Source: Candidatus Cloacimonadota bacterium
GTDB taxonomy: Bacteria; Hydrothermota; E44-bin80
Reading direction: 5' to 3'
DNA: 11,082 nucleotides
Assembly (NCBI GenBank): GCA_004376305.1
Contig: SOKD01000389.1
Span: forward strand, 1 to 11,082
This document shows positions 1 to 7,391 of the stretch, piece by piece. The position numbers and the translations under genes were made by a program. The number at the start of each line of letters is the position of its first letter. Position 1 is the stretch's first letter. The notes beneath the pieces are model-generated. The model saw only the letters and a list, made by a program, of their open reading frames with translations. It searched no databases and was not told where the DNA came from.

Positions 1-2
1 AA

Positions 3-368
3 GATTACGAACTTCCCTATTCCCAAGCTGCCATGCATGAATTAGTTCTATCCGGATCAAAACAGAAAAAATTGGGTGTAAAGACCCTCGATATCGCAAA
101 ACGGCTCCTTGACCTGGGATTTCATGCTCCAACCATTTACTTTCCTCTTGTCGTTCCTGAGGCACTCATGATAGAACCAACCGAAACAGAACCAAAGGAT
201 ACTCTGGATGCTTTTATCAATGCGATGAAGCAAATTGCACGGGAAGCTGAAAATGAACCGGAAACACTTAAACAAGCTCCCGTAACAACTCCGGTCAGGA
301 GATTAAACGAGGTGAAAGCAGCCAGAGAGCTCAAGGTTAAACATTCAGAGGATTCTGAAAATGAGTAA
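3..368 (+). CDS. gcvPB: Glycine dehydrogenase (decarboxylating) subunit 2, C-terminal part (5' end outside window)
   Basis: This is the C-terminal ~121 residues of the PLP-binding subunit of the two-subunit P-protein of the glycine cleavage system, which decarboxylates glycine and passes the aminomethyl group to lipoyl-GcvH in the cytoplasm. The reading frame is open from base 3, so the gene starts upstream of the window. Family hallmarks seen are MHELVLSG, the [16 protein letters not shown] stretch, the HAPTIYFPL motif, the [19 protein letters not shown] block and the terminal [14 protein letters not shown] segment, all typical of GcvPB C-termini. About 10 charged residues extend past the usual end. 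The stop TAA (366-368) overlaps the start of the next gene by 8 nt, indicating an operon. GcvPA is expected just upstream but cannot be seen. Family assignment is firm. Confidence 0.93.
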   Translation, partial: DYELPYSQAAMHELVLSGSKQKKLGVKTLDIAKRLLDLGFHAPTIYFPLVVPEALMIEPTETEPKDTLDAFINAMKQIAREAENEPETLKQAPVTTPVRRLNEVKAARELKVKHSEDSENE

Positions 369-702
369 GTTCAAAAACTTCTTCAGACATGCCTTTGCTG
401 TTGAGCCAGATGAAACCGCCCTGTATGCAGAAGAGGATATACCGTCAGAAAGAAGGGCTGAACTTATCGAACGATTTGCAAAGGAAATCGTTGACAGGAG
501 ACTCTCCGTTCCAGCAATCATCTTTCTCGAAATGGTAAAACCACTTTCTTTTCTTGGTTCACAAGCAATGATCTTTCTTGAGCCGATCATCCAAAGTGTC
601 TTTTCATTCAAAAGTTACAAAGAAGTGTATCTTTTGCTTGAAAAAAGAGAGAATGTCGAACGGTTACTCCAGGAAATAGAAAAACGAGTGCAAGAAAAAT
701 AA
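361..702 (+). CDS. Uncharacterised 113-aa protein overlapping gcvPB
   Basis: I cannot assign a function. The ATG at 361 overlaps the gcvPB stop by 8 nt and is preceded by a GAGGA (348-352) about 8 nt upstream, which favours this start and translational coupling. The protein has an acidic N-terminus, then an [18 protein letters not shown] helix (residues 31-48). A conserved-looking hydrophobic stretch follows (residues 49-83) containing [12 protein letters not shown] and [15 protein letters not shown] charged, coiled-coil-like C-terminus (residues 86-113) ends it. From memory, similar short proteins with a PAIxFLE...PLSFxGSQAMxFxxP core occur in several anaerobic lineages, but I cannot name a family. 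The hydrophobic patch could be a buried core or a membrane-surface helix; no signal peptide is visible. Position between gcvPB and mutL suggests a link to amino-acid or cofactor-dependent metabolism, which is inference. Confidence 0.75.
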   Translation: MSKFKNFFRHAFAVEPDETALYAEEDIPSERRAELIERFAKEIVDRRLSVPAIIFLEMVKPLSFLGSQAMIFLEPIIQSVFSFKSYKEVYLLLEKRENVERLLQEIEKRVQEK

Positions 703-744
703 TCATTATGTTCTTGGTCTTATATTTTACATCTCTGCTGTTTT

Positions 745-752
745 AAAGGAGG
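745..752 (+). promoter_or_regulatory. Strong ribosome binding site for mutL
   Basis: AAAGGAGG lies 4 nt before the ATG at 757 and is almost fully complementary to the 16S anti-SD. It fixes the start of the MutL gene. The 54-nt gap before mutL shows no convincing promoter, so the gene is probably read through from the gcv operon. Confidence 0.7.
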
Positions 753-756
753 TTAT

Positions 757-2550
757 ATGGGTAATAATGAAATAAATGCAATTCTTGCAACAGATTGCGG
801 AAGTACAACAACAAAAGCAATCCTCATTGAAAAGAAAAATAATGAATATCGGCTCATCGTGCGAGGTGAAGCGCCAACAACAGTAGAAGCACCCTTTGAG
901 GATGTCACCAAGGGAGTACTCAATGCCATTAGAGAGGTTGAAGAACTCGCCGATAGAGAAATCCTCGATGGGGATAACATTATAACTCCAAGGACTGATG
1001 AGAAAAAGGGTGTTGACCTTTATATCTCTACATCGAGTGCTGGCGGCGGTTTACAGATGATGGTTGCAGGTGTTGTGAAAACTATGACAGCGGAGAGCGC
1101 GGCACGAGCTGCGCTCGGGGCAGGCGCAATAGTAATGGAAACTATTGCATCAAACGACGGGCGGTTAACTCATGAAAAAATTGAACTCATCAGAAAGCTT
1201 CGTCCGGATATGATTCTCCTATCAGGAGGTATCGATGGCGGTACCGTGAAACATGTTGTTGAGCTTGCAGAGGTTATCGGTGCAGCAGACCCGCGCCCTC
1301 GATTCGGCACGGATTATAAGCTGCCTGTTATTTATGCAGGCAACAAAGATGCAAGGGAATTTGTCAAGGAAAATCTGGAACAGAGAACTGACCTGAGTAT
1401 TATCGAAAACTTGAGACCAGTACTGGAGAGGGAAAACCTTGAACCCGCCCGCAACGAAATTCATGACCTATTTATGGAACATGTTATGGCGCATGCACCG
1501 GGGTATAAGAAGCTCATGACCTGGACTGCAGTGCCGATTATGCCAACACCTGGTGCAGTCGGACTCATCATCAAAGCAATCGCAGATACCGAGCAAATTC
1601 AGGTGATTGGTGTTGATATTGGCGGCGCAACAACGGATGTCTTTTCAGTATTCCAGAACATTTTCAACAGAACCGTAAGTGCAAATCTTGGAATGAGTTA
1701 TAGCATCAGCAACGTACTTGCTGAAGCGGGTGTTGAAAATATTATGCGCTGGATTCCATTTGATGTGGATAGAAAATATCTGCGGAATATGATAAAAAAT
1801 AAAATGATACGTCCTACGACCATCCCGCAAAGCCTGAAAGAATTACAGCTTGAACAAGCAATAGCACGCGAAGCGCTCAGGCTCGCCTTTGTTCAACACA
1901 AATCAATGGCAGTTAGCCTAAAGGGCGTGCAGCAGGAAAGAACCATATCCGATGCTTTCAACCAGTCTGCCACAGGAGAGAGTCTCATTGATATGATGAA
2001 TTGTGATCTCATCGTCGGTTCAGGAGGCGCCCTTTCTCATGCGCCTCGAAGGAATCAAGCGGCATTTATGCTCATTGATGGTTTTCTTCCTGAAGCGGTA
2101 ACGCGACTTGCAGTAGATTCCATCTTTATGATGCCACAACTCGGAGTGCTCTCAACAGTGAATGAAAAAGCTGCAACTGAGGTATTCGATAAAGATTGCC
2201 TTATCAGACTTGGAACCTGTATCGCCCCTGTTGGAAAAGGAAGGGAAGGGCGATCCTGCGTGCAGGTAGCCATTGATAACAAAACAATCGCTGTTAATTA
2301 TCTTGACATGGCACTTGTTCCTCTCAAACCGGGTGAGAAAAAGCAGGTCACCATTTCACCGGCAAAAGGTTTTGATATAGGTGCCGGAAGTGGTAAACAA
2401 ATAACTGCAACAATTGAAGGCGGCATTGTCGGTCTCATCATCGATGGACGGGGAAGGCCGTTGGAACTACCGGAAGATGCAAAAAAAAGAATTGCCTTGT
2501 TAAAACGGTGGAACGCAGCACTGGGAATCTATCCGGAGAAAACTCAATAA
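757..2550 (+). CDS. mutL: MutL/GlmL-family ASKHA ATPase (methylaspartate/glutamate mutase accessory protein family)
   Basis: A 597-residue cytoplasmic protein of the MutL (GlmL) family, unrelated to the DNA mismatch repair MutL. The family belongs to the ASKHA (actin/Hsp70-like) ATPase fold and was named from the clostridial glutamate mutase locus, where it is thought to act as a chaperone or reactivator of the B12 enzyme. Seen here: phosphate-1 motif TDCGSTTTKA (residues 12-21), LLSGGIDGG (154-162), a second ASKHA phosphate loop GVDIGGATTDVFS (285-297), and an adenosine-loop-like GSGGALSHAP (421-430). The length is about normal for the family. The start is supported by a near-perfect SD 4 nt upstream. 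No GlmS or GlmE subunit is nearby, so the client enzyme is unknown; the neighbours are gcvPB upstream and a 372-aa unknown 22 nt downstream. Family call is firm, biological role uncertain. Confidence 0.93.
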   Translation: MGNNEINAILATDCGSTTTKAILIEKKNNEYRLIVRGEAPTTVEAPFEDVTKGVLNAIREVEELADREILDGDNIITPRTDEKKGVDLYISTSSAGGGLQMMVAGVVKTMTAESAARAALGAGAIVMETIASNDGRLTHEKIELIRKLRPDMILLSGGIDGGTVKHVVELAEVIGAADPRPRFGTDYKLPVIYAGNKDAREFVKENLEQRTDLSIIENLRPVLERENLEPARNEIHDLFMEHVMAHAPGYKKLMTWTAVPIMPTPGAVGLIIKAIADTEQIQVIGVDIGGATTDVFSVFQNIFNRTVSANLGMSYSISNVLAEAGVENIMRWIPFDVDRKYLRNMIKNKMIRPTTIPQSLKELQLEQAIAREALRLAFVQHKSMAVSLKGVQQERTISDAFNQSATGESLIDMMNCDLIVGSGGALSHAPRRNQAAFMLIDGFLPEAVTRLAVDSIFMMPQLGVLSTVNEKAATEVFDKDCLIRLGTCIAPVGKGREGRSCVQVAIDNKTIAVNYLDMALVPLKPGEKKQVTISPAKGFDIGAGSGKQITATIEGGIVGLIIDGRGRPLELPEDAKKRIALLKRWNAALGIYPEKTQ

Positions 2551-2572
2551 CGTAAAGAAATGAGGAGGGTCA

Positions 2573-3691
2573 GTGGCACACGCTTATACACCAGGTCTTA
2601 AAGTAACTGCACGTTCGGTTGTACGGAAGGAAAGAAGGTTACCATTGAAAGGCAAAGTTGTTGTCAACGCTGGGGATGAAGTAAGTGCTAACACAATTGT
2701 TGCTACCACATCGCTTCCCGGAGCAGTAGAACCACTCAACCTTGCCGGAAAACTCGGTATTCCTCCATCTGATATGCATGAATATCTAATAAAAAAAGTC
2801 GGCGACAGTCTTAAAAAGGATGAAATTATTGCCCAGACAAAAGGCCTTTTTGGGCTTTTCAAAACTATTATAAAATCACCAATAAAGGGAACGATCGAAA
2901 ATATTTCTGATATTACAGGACAATTAATACTGAGAGCACCACCCAAAAAGGTAGAAATCGATGCTTATATAGACGGGAAAGTTGTCAAAATTATTGAAAA
3001 TGAAGGTGTTGTTGTGGAAAGTGTTGCGGCATTTGTCCAGGGTATTTTTGGCATCGGAGGAGAAACAAAAGGAATCATAAAACAAATTGCCGCAAGCCCC
3101 GACGACATTATAACAGAAAACATGATTACCAAGGAACTCGCGGGTACAATTCTTATCGGCGGTTCCCTTGTTGATAGCAACACATTAAAGAAGGCAGCAC
3201 AACTTGGTGTTAGAGGAATCGTTGTTGGAGGAATTGATGATCAGGATTTGAGAAACTTTCTCGGCTATGACATTGGTGTTGCCATAACCGGCTCAGAAGA
3301 TATTGGCATTACACTTGTTATCACAGAGGGTTTCGGAAAGATGAAAATGGCAGAACGAACATTTAAACTGCTGTGTGCACAGGAAGGCAAGAAAGCTTCG
3401 ATCAACGGCACAACACAGATACGTGCCGGCGTATTACGTCCTGAGATTGTCATTCCACTTCCTGGAGAAAAAGCGGAAGAAGCCGTTCAAGCAAGCAAAG
3501 GATTGGAGATTGGCTATCCCGTTCGTGTTATTAGAGAGCCGCATTTTGGTTCAATTGGAAAAGTTTACGAGCTTCCTCCAGAGTTGAAAGAAATAGAAAC
3601 AGAAGCAAAAGTGAGAATTCTTGGGGTTTTATTTGAGGATGGTAAAAAAATTATTTTGCCCCGTGCAAATGTGGAAATGATCGAGCAATAG
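2573..3691 (+). CDS. Uncharacterised 372-aa protein downstream of MutL (barrel-sandwich and KOW-like regions)
   Basis: I do not recognise an established family. The GTG start at 2573 is set by GGAGG (2564-2568) 4 nt upstream, and the gene follows mutL after 22 nt, so co-expression is likely. Three regions can be seen. Residues ~22-130 hold two GD-type turns (NAGDEVSANTIVA, KVGDSLKKDEIIA) and a KSPIKGTIENIS strand pair, the pattern of a biotinyl/lipoyl-like barrel-sandwich hybrid as in RnfC or efflux adaptor proteins, but with no biotin/lipoyl lysine motif. Residues ~140-260 are Gly- and Ile-rich, with GIFGIGGETKG, GTILIGGSLVD and GVRGIVVGGI, suggesting an alpha/beta core. Residues ~311-372 (PVRVIREPHFGSIGKVYELP ... 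KKIILPRANVEMI) read as a KOW-like small beta domain. There is no signal peptide or membrane segment. Domain names are inferences from pattern, not searches. Confidence 0.85.
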   Translation: MAHAYTPGLKVTARSVVRKERRLPLKGKVVVNAGDEVSANTIVATTSLPGAVEPLNLAGKLGIPPSDMHEYLIKKVGDSLKKDEIIAQTKGLFGLFKTIIKSPIKGTIENISDITGQLILRAPPKKVEIDAYIDGKVVKIIENEGVVVESVAAFVQGIFGIGGETKGIIKQIAASPDDIITENMITKELAGTILIGGSLVDSNTLKKAAQLGVRGIVVGGIDDQDLRNFLGYDIGVAITGSEDIGITLVITEGFGKMKMAERTFKLLCAQEGKKASINGTTQIRAGVLRPEIVIPLPGEKAEEAVQASKGLEIGYPVRVIREPHFGSIGKVYELPPELKEIETEAKVRILGVLFEDGKKIILPRANVEMIEQ

Positions 3692-3718
3692 ACACATTAT
3701 TTTTGATTTCTGTATACT
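3689..3718 (+). promoter_or_regulatory. Candidate sigma-70-type promoter for the cyclase/envelope operon
   Basis: TAGACA (3689-3694; 5 of 6 with TTGACA) and TATACT (3713-3718; 5 of 6 with TATAAT) are separated by 18 nt. The -35 box overlaps the TAG stop of the 372-aa gene. A start near 3725 would give a 5' leader of about 105 nt. The 138-nt gap 3692-3829 is the longest same-strand intergenic space in the window, which fits a new transcription unit. Only a short CGCCTTGGCG palindrome (3731-3740) is seen in the rest of the leader. Confidence 0.4.
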
Positions 3719-3829
3719 GAAATCTGCTCTCGCCTTGGCGCAAACAAACGCAAAGAAAGAAGAAAACCAACGTTACATGTTTCAAACCGATAGAATTGGA
3801 AACCAAGAAGACGTAGCTATGGAGGAAAG

Positions 3830-6800
3830 ATGGCTCGTGACAATGACAGAAGCCTGATAGATAGTATAAACAACGCGGTCTCAAAATATTACGAACCAAA
3901 GGAAACAGAACCAGTCCTCAAAGCCCAGCAACAGATTCTTTACTTGAAAAATTTTATAGAAGCGCTGGGGCGTTACCTTCCTCATCGACTGGTGAAAAAG
4001 GTTTCCATCGAGCCAGAGAAAATAAAAGTTGATGGCGAAAGAAGAACCGTTACCATTCTTTTTGCCGATCTTACAGGATTTACAACGATGTCAGAAACAA
4101 TGGACCCTGAAGATGTTGTTCAGGTGGTCAATGAATACTTCACCCGAATGCTTAATGTTGTTTTCAAGTATGGCGGTGCAATTGACAAATTCATGGGCGA
4201 CGCCATCCTTGTTGTCTTTGGGGCACTCGAAACACACGAGGATGATGCCATCCGAGCAACCCTTGCAGGAATTGAGATGCAGAAGGAAATGGAAACATTC
4301 AATAAGGAGGGAGCCCTTCCCTTCCCACTTTCCATGAGCATTGGAATCAACACCGGTCCAGTCGTTGCAGTAAATGTTGGCACGCTGGAGAGAATGGAGT
4401 TTACTATTATGGGCGATAACGTTAACCTTGCCTCACGCCTTGAGGGGGTTGCGAAACCGGGACAGGTAATTGTGAGCCGGTCCACATATCAAAAAATAAA
4501 AAATCACATAAAAGTTAAAAAACTCCCTTCAGTAAAAGTGAAGGGAAAGAAAAAACCGGTGCTTATCTATCTTGCTGAGAAACCAGCAATTCAGAAAAGA
4601 ACTCAGAGGGCAATTGCCTTTAAGGCAAAAACAAAATTCATTGGCAGAAAAAACGAACTCAAAGCTCTGAAAAAGGCAATTGAAACAGCACATGCGGGTG
4701 AACGGAAACTGGTTTCAATAATTGGAGAATCGGGCACGGGAAAAACCCGACTCCTGGACGAAAGTGACTCACTACTCGCAGCAGCAAGGTTTGTCGTGCT
4801 CAGAGGAGATGCATATTCGTATACTTCAGACATTGCTTACTTTTCCTTTAAGCAAATCCTTACACAGCTTTTCGGTATCCGGGAAAAGGACAGCGATGAT
4901 GAAAAAAAGCTGAAAATTACCTCCTTACTCAGCAGCAAAGGACTTGGAGAAATGGAGATGCTTATCATCCCCACATTACTTGATATTGAGACTGAACAAA
5001 CCATGGGGATTCTGCCTGAAATGAAGAAAAAATACATCTTTGAATCAGTACGCAACCTTTTTTCCGTGCTTTCGCAGAGTTCTCTATGCATAAAATTTGA
5101 AGACCTTCAGTGGGCTGATAAACTTTCCATTGAACTCATACTGTTCCTTTCCTATGAAATCGTGAAAGGAAATTTCCTTCTTCTCTGCACATTCAGACCT
5201 GAATTCGCTTTTCCGCTTATTGGAGAAGATTTTGCTCTCTCGATTCACCTTGAAAACTTTGAAAAAGAATTCACGGCTCAGTACTTGAAAGAAATTTTCC
5301 AGGAGCGAGAGCCATCTCAGGAGATAACTGAACTTGTATTCACGCACTCAAAGGGAAACCCCTTGTATATTGAAGCACTTGCAAAGAACCTCGTTAAGCG
5401 AAGGCTTCTTAAGAGAAAAGAAGTAAGGATTGAATTGAGAAAATCGCCCGACCAGATAAGAGTCCCCGATACCATTAATAGCATTGTCATGGAGCGAGTG
5501 GACAGAATGGAAGAGATGGACCAGCGTCTTCTCCGGATGGCTTCAATCGTTGGACAAGTTTTCACGCATGAGGATCTTGCATATCTTCTCCAGAAGGATA
5601 CCAGCGATATTAACGGAAACCTTGAAAGTCTGGAGCATTTTGAAGGGGAAATAACAAGTATACAGGATGGTGACAATCCTACCTACCGCTTCAATACACC
5701 AACCATGAGAGAAGTGATTTACAATTCAATGCTCAAAAAAACCAGAACGGAATTACATAAACGATATGGAGACTGGATATTACAGCGTAACAGAGAAAAC
5801 CAACAACCTGTTCTCGAGATACTCGCTTACCATTTTGTCAATGGTGGTGATGTCGAAAATGGCATCATGTTCTCAAAGCTCTCAGGAGAAAAAGCGCGAA
5901 CCTACTTTGCCAATGAAGCCGGAATTAAATTCTTCAAGGATGCAATGCGTTTGCTTAAAAAAACCGAAATGACAGGAGAAAAAGAAAAGGTAAAATTGGA
6001 AATATTCAGAAGACAGGGTTACTTCCTCATGATGTTAGGAGATACGAAAAATGCACTTCTTAACCAGAAACGTTCACTACGTCTTGCCAATAAATTGGGT
6101 CAAAACAAAGACAAAATTATGTCACTTATAAACATCGGTATGCTCTATGATAAAATGGGCATTCCGCAAAAACCTATTAAATACTACAAAAGAGCAAGAA
6201 AGGCAGCAAAAAGCATTGGCCTCCTTCCACTCGTTGCTATGACCGAAAATAACATGGGCATCTACTACAAAAAGACGGGACAATTCGAAAAAGCCCTCGC
6301 ATCATTTGCTAACTCACTTGACATTAACAGAACAATTAAAAATCCGATAGAGGAAGCTGTCGCCATTATGAATACTGGAGAGGTTTACAAACTACTCGGT
6401 TCCCCGGATAAAGCACTGGAAAATTACAAAACAGCAATGAAAATGTTTAAGAAACTGAATGCAAAAGACAGGTTGCCAGTCCTGCATTTTGCAATCTCCA
6501 CGACACATCTTATGAAGGGTGACTTCGAAAAGGCAAAATCGCATGCTGATGAAGCACTCCATCTTGCACGCGAGGTTGGCGATATGAAGACTGAGAAAGA
6601 CAGCCTTGGAACACTTGGAATTATTGTCTTCAGAATGAATCAACCGGTAAAAGCAATCGAGCTCTATAATCAGTCGCTCGCAATGGCAGAGAAGATGCAT
6701 GACCTTGAGCACCAGATGACCCTGTTTATCAACATCGGGGAAGTATTCCACAATGTCGGGGATTTCGAAAATGCTGTTGAATACCACAGGAAGGGAAAGG

Positions 6801-7348
6801 AATTGGCTGAACAGATACGGCATCCACTGGGCTTTCTTGAAGCAACACGGCTCCTCGGCGTGGACTGCTACTATATGGATAAACCGGAGGATGCTCTTGT
6901 TCATCTCAACACGGTCAAGGAAAAGGCAGAGAAAATGAAACAACCAAAATACTACGCATACTCTGTAGCTCTCCTGGGACTTTTTGACAAAAACAGGGAC
7001 AGATCAAAAGCTATGCAGGGATTGAAAAAAGCTCTTGACCTATCAAGGGAAATGAAAGATGTTGATATGGCAATAAACCTGTTCAGGGAAGCTGCTCGCT
7101 CATCCATCAAAGATAAGGACTATCAAGCAGGACTCCAGAATGCCACCACGATCCAGAACCTCTCGGGTCAATTGGGCTATTTACGAGAACATGCATGGGG
7201 AACCTACCTTGTTGCTTACTGCAACAAAGCATTGGACAACAAGGAGTGGCAAGTGCAGATGCAAAAGGCACAGTCGCTTGCTCAAGAGATAGAGGATGGC
7301 TATCTTTGTTCCTTGATCTCCAAGTTCCGCGAAACCAATCAGGAGTAA
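3830..7348 (+). CDS. Class III adenylate cyclase - STAND/AAA ATPase - TPR protein
   Basis: A 1172-residue cytoplasmic signalling protein. Residues ~35-60 form a helical lead (LGRYLPHRLVKKV) typical before cyclase domains. The cyclase homology domain covers ~70-250. Metal-binding aspartates are D80 (FADLTGFT) and D124 (FMGD). K120 (DKFMGD) and T192 (EFTIMGD) are at the base-specifying positions, the Lys/Thr pair of ATP-using class IIIb cyclases. N199 and R203 (VNLASRLE) are the transition-state residues. All key residues are present, so cAMP synthesis is predicted. An AAA_16/STAND ATPase follows from ~270 (FIGRKNEL), with Walker A GESGTGKT (299-306) and Walker B-like FEDLQWAD (423-430); K422 sits where the strand is normally hydrophobic. 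Residues ~725-1160 are TPR-like helical repeats (for example ENNMGIYYKKTGQFEKALAS), probably a protein-sensing scaffold. The start follows GGAGG by 4 nt. Bicarbonate sensitivity, known for some class IIIb cyclases, is possible but untested. Confidence 0.95.
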   Translation: MARDNDRSLIDSINNAVSKYYEPKETEPVLKAQQQILYLKNFIEALGRYLPHRLVKKVSIEPEKIKVDGERRTVTILFADLTGFTTMSETMDPEDVVQVVNEYFTRMLNVVFKYGGAIDKFMGDAILVVFGALETHEDDAIRATLAGIEMQKEMETFNKEGALPFPLSMSIGINTGPVVAVNVGTLERMEFTIMGDNVNLASRLEGVAKPGQVIVSRSTYQKIKNHIKVKKLPSVKVKGKKKPVLIYLAEKPAIQKRTQRAIAFKAKTKFIGRKNELKALKKAIETAHAGERKLVSIIGESGTGKTRLLDESDSLLAAARFVVLRGDAYSYTSDIAYFSFKQILTQLFGIREKDSDDEKKLKITSLLSSKGLGEMEMLIIPTLLDIETEQTMGILPEMKKKYIFESVRNLFSVLSQSSLCIKFEDLQWADKLSIELILFLSYEIVKGNFLLLCTFRPEFAFPLIGEDFALSIHLENFEKEFTAQYLKEIFQEREPSQEITELVFTHSKGNPLYIEALAKNLVKRRLLKRKEVRIELRKSPDQIRVPDTINSIVMERVDRMEEMDQRLLRMASIVGQVFTHEDLAYLLQKDTSDINGNLESLEHFEGEITSIQDGDNPTYRFNTPTMREVIYNSMLKKTRTELHKRYGDWILQRNRENQQPVLEILAYHFVNGGDVENGIMFSKLSGEKARTYFANEAGIKFFKDAMRLLKKTEMTGEKEKVKLEIFRRQGYFLMMLGDTKNALLNQKRSLRLANKLGQNKDKIMSLINIGMLYDKMGIPQKPIKYYKRARKAAKSIGLLPLVAMTENNMGIYYKKTGQFEKALASFANSLDINRTIKNPIEEAVAIMNTGEVYKLLGSPDKALENYKTAMKMFKKLNAKDRLPVLHFAISTTHLMKGDFEKAKSHADEALHLAREVGDMKTEKDSLGTLGIIVFRMNQPVKAIELYNQSLAMAEKMHDLEHQMTLFINIGEVFHNVGDFENAVEYHRKGKELAEQIRHPLGFLEATRLLGVDCYYMDKPEDALVHLNTVKEKAEKMKQPKYYAYSVALLGLFDKNRDRSKAMQGLKKALDLSREMKDVDMAINLFREAARSSIKDKDYQAGLQNATTIQNLSGQLGYLREHAWGTYLVAYCNKALDNKEWQVQMQKAQSLAQEIEDGYLCSLISKFRETNQE

Positions 7349-7391
7349 CCACAAAGAAAAATAAAACAGATGCAAGAATTATGGAGGAAAA

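Noticed and set aside
721..726. TATATT as a -10 box before mutL
   Set aside because: No -35-like hexamer lies at 16-18 nt upstream, and the small gap fits read-through from the gcv operon.
3735..3751. TTGGCG...GC resembling a sigma-54 -24/-12 promoter upstream of the cyclase gene
   Set aside because: The spacing between GG and GC is 11 nt instead of the required 10, and the -12 element reads AACGC rather than TTGC.
4029..4337. 102-codon + strand frame inside the cyclase domain
   Set aside because: It is an alternative frame across the conserved cyclase motifs; the main frame carries all catalytic residues, so this is a shadow and not a sign of a frameshift.
6392..6943. 183-codon open frame on the - strand
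   Set aside because: It lies fully antisense inside the TPR region of the cyclase protein, whose + strand frame has clear repeat homology; no RBS or recognisable domain supports it.
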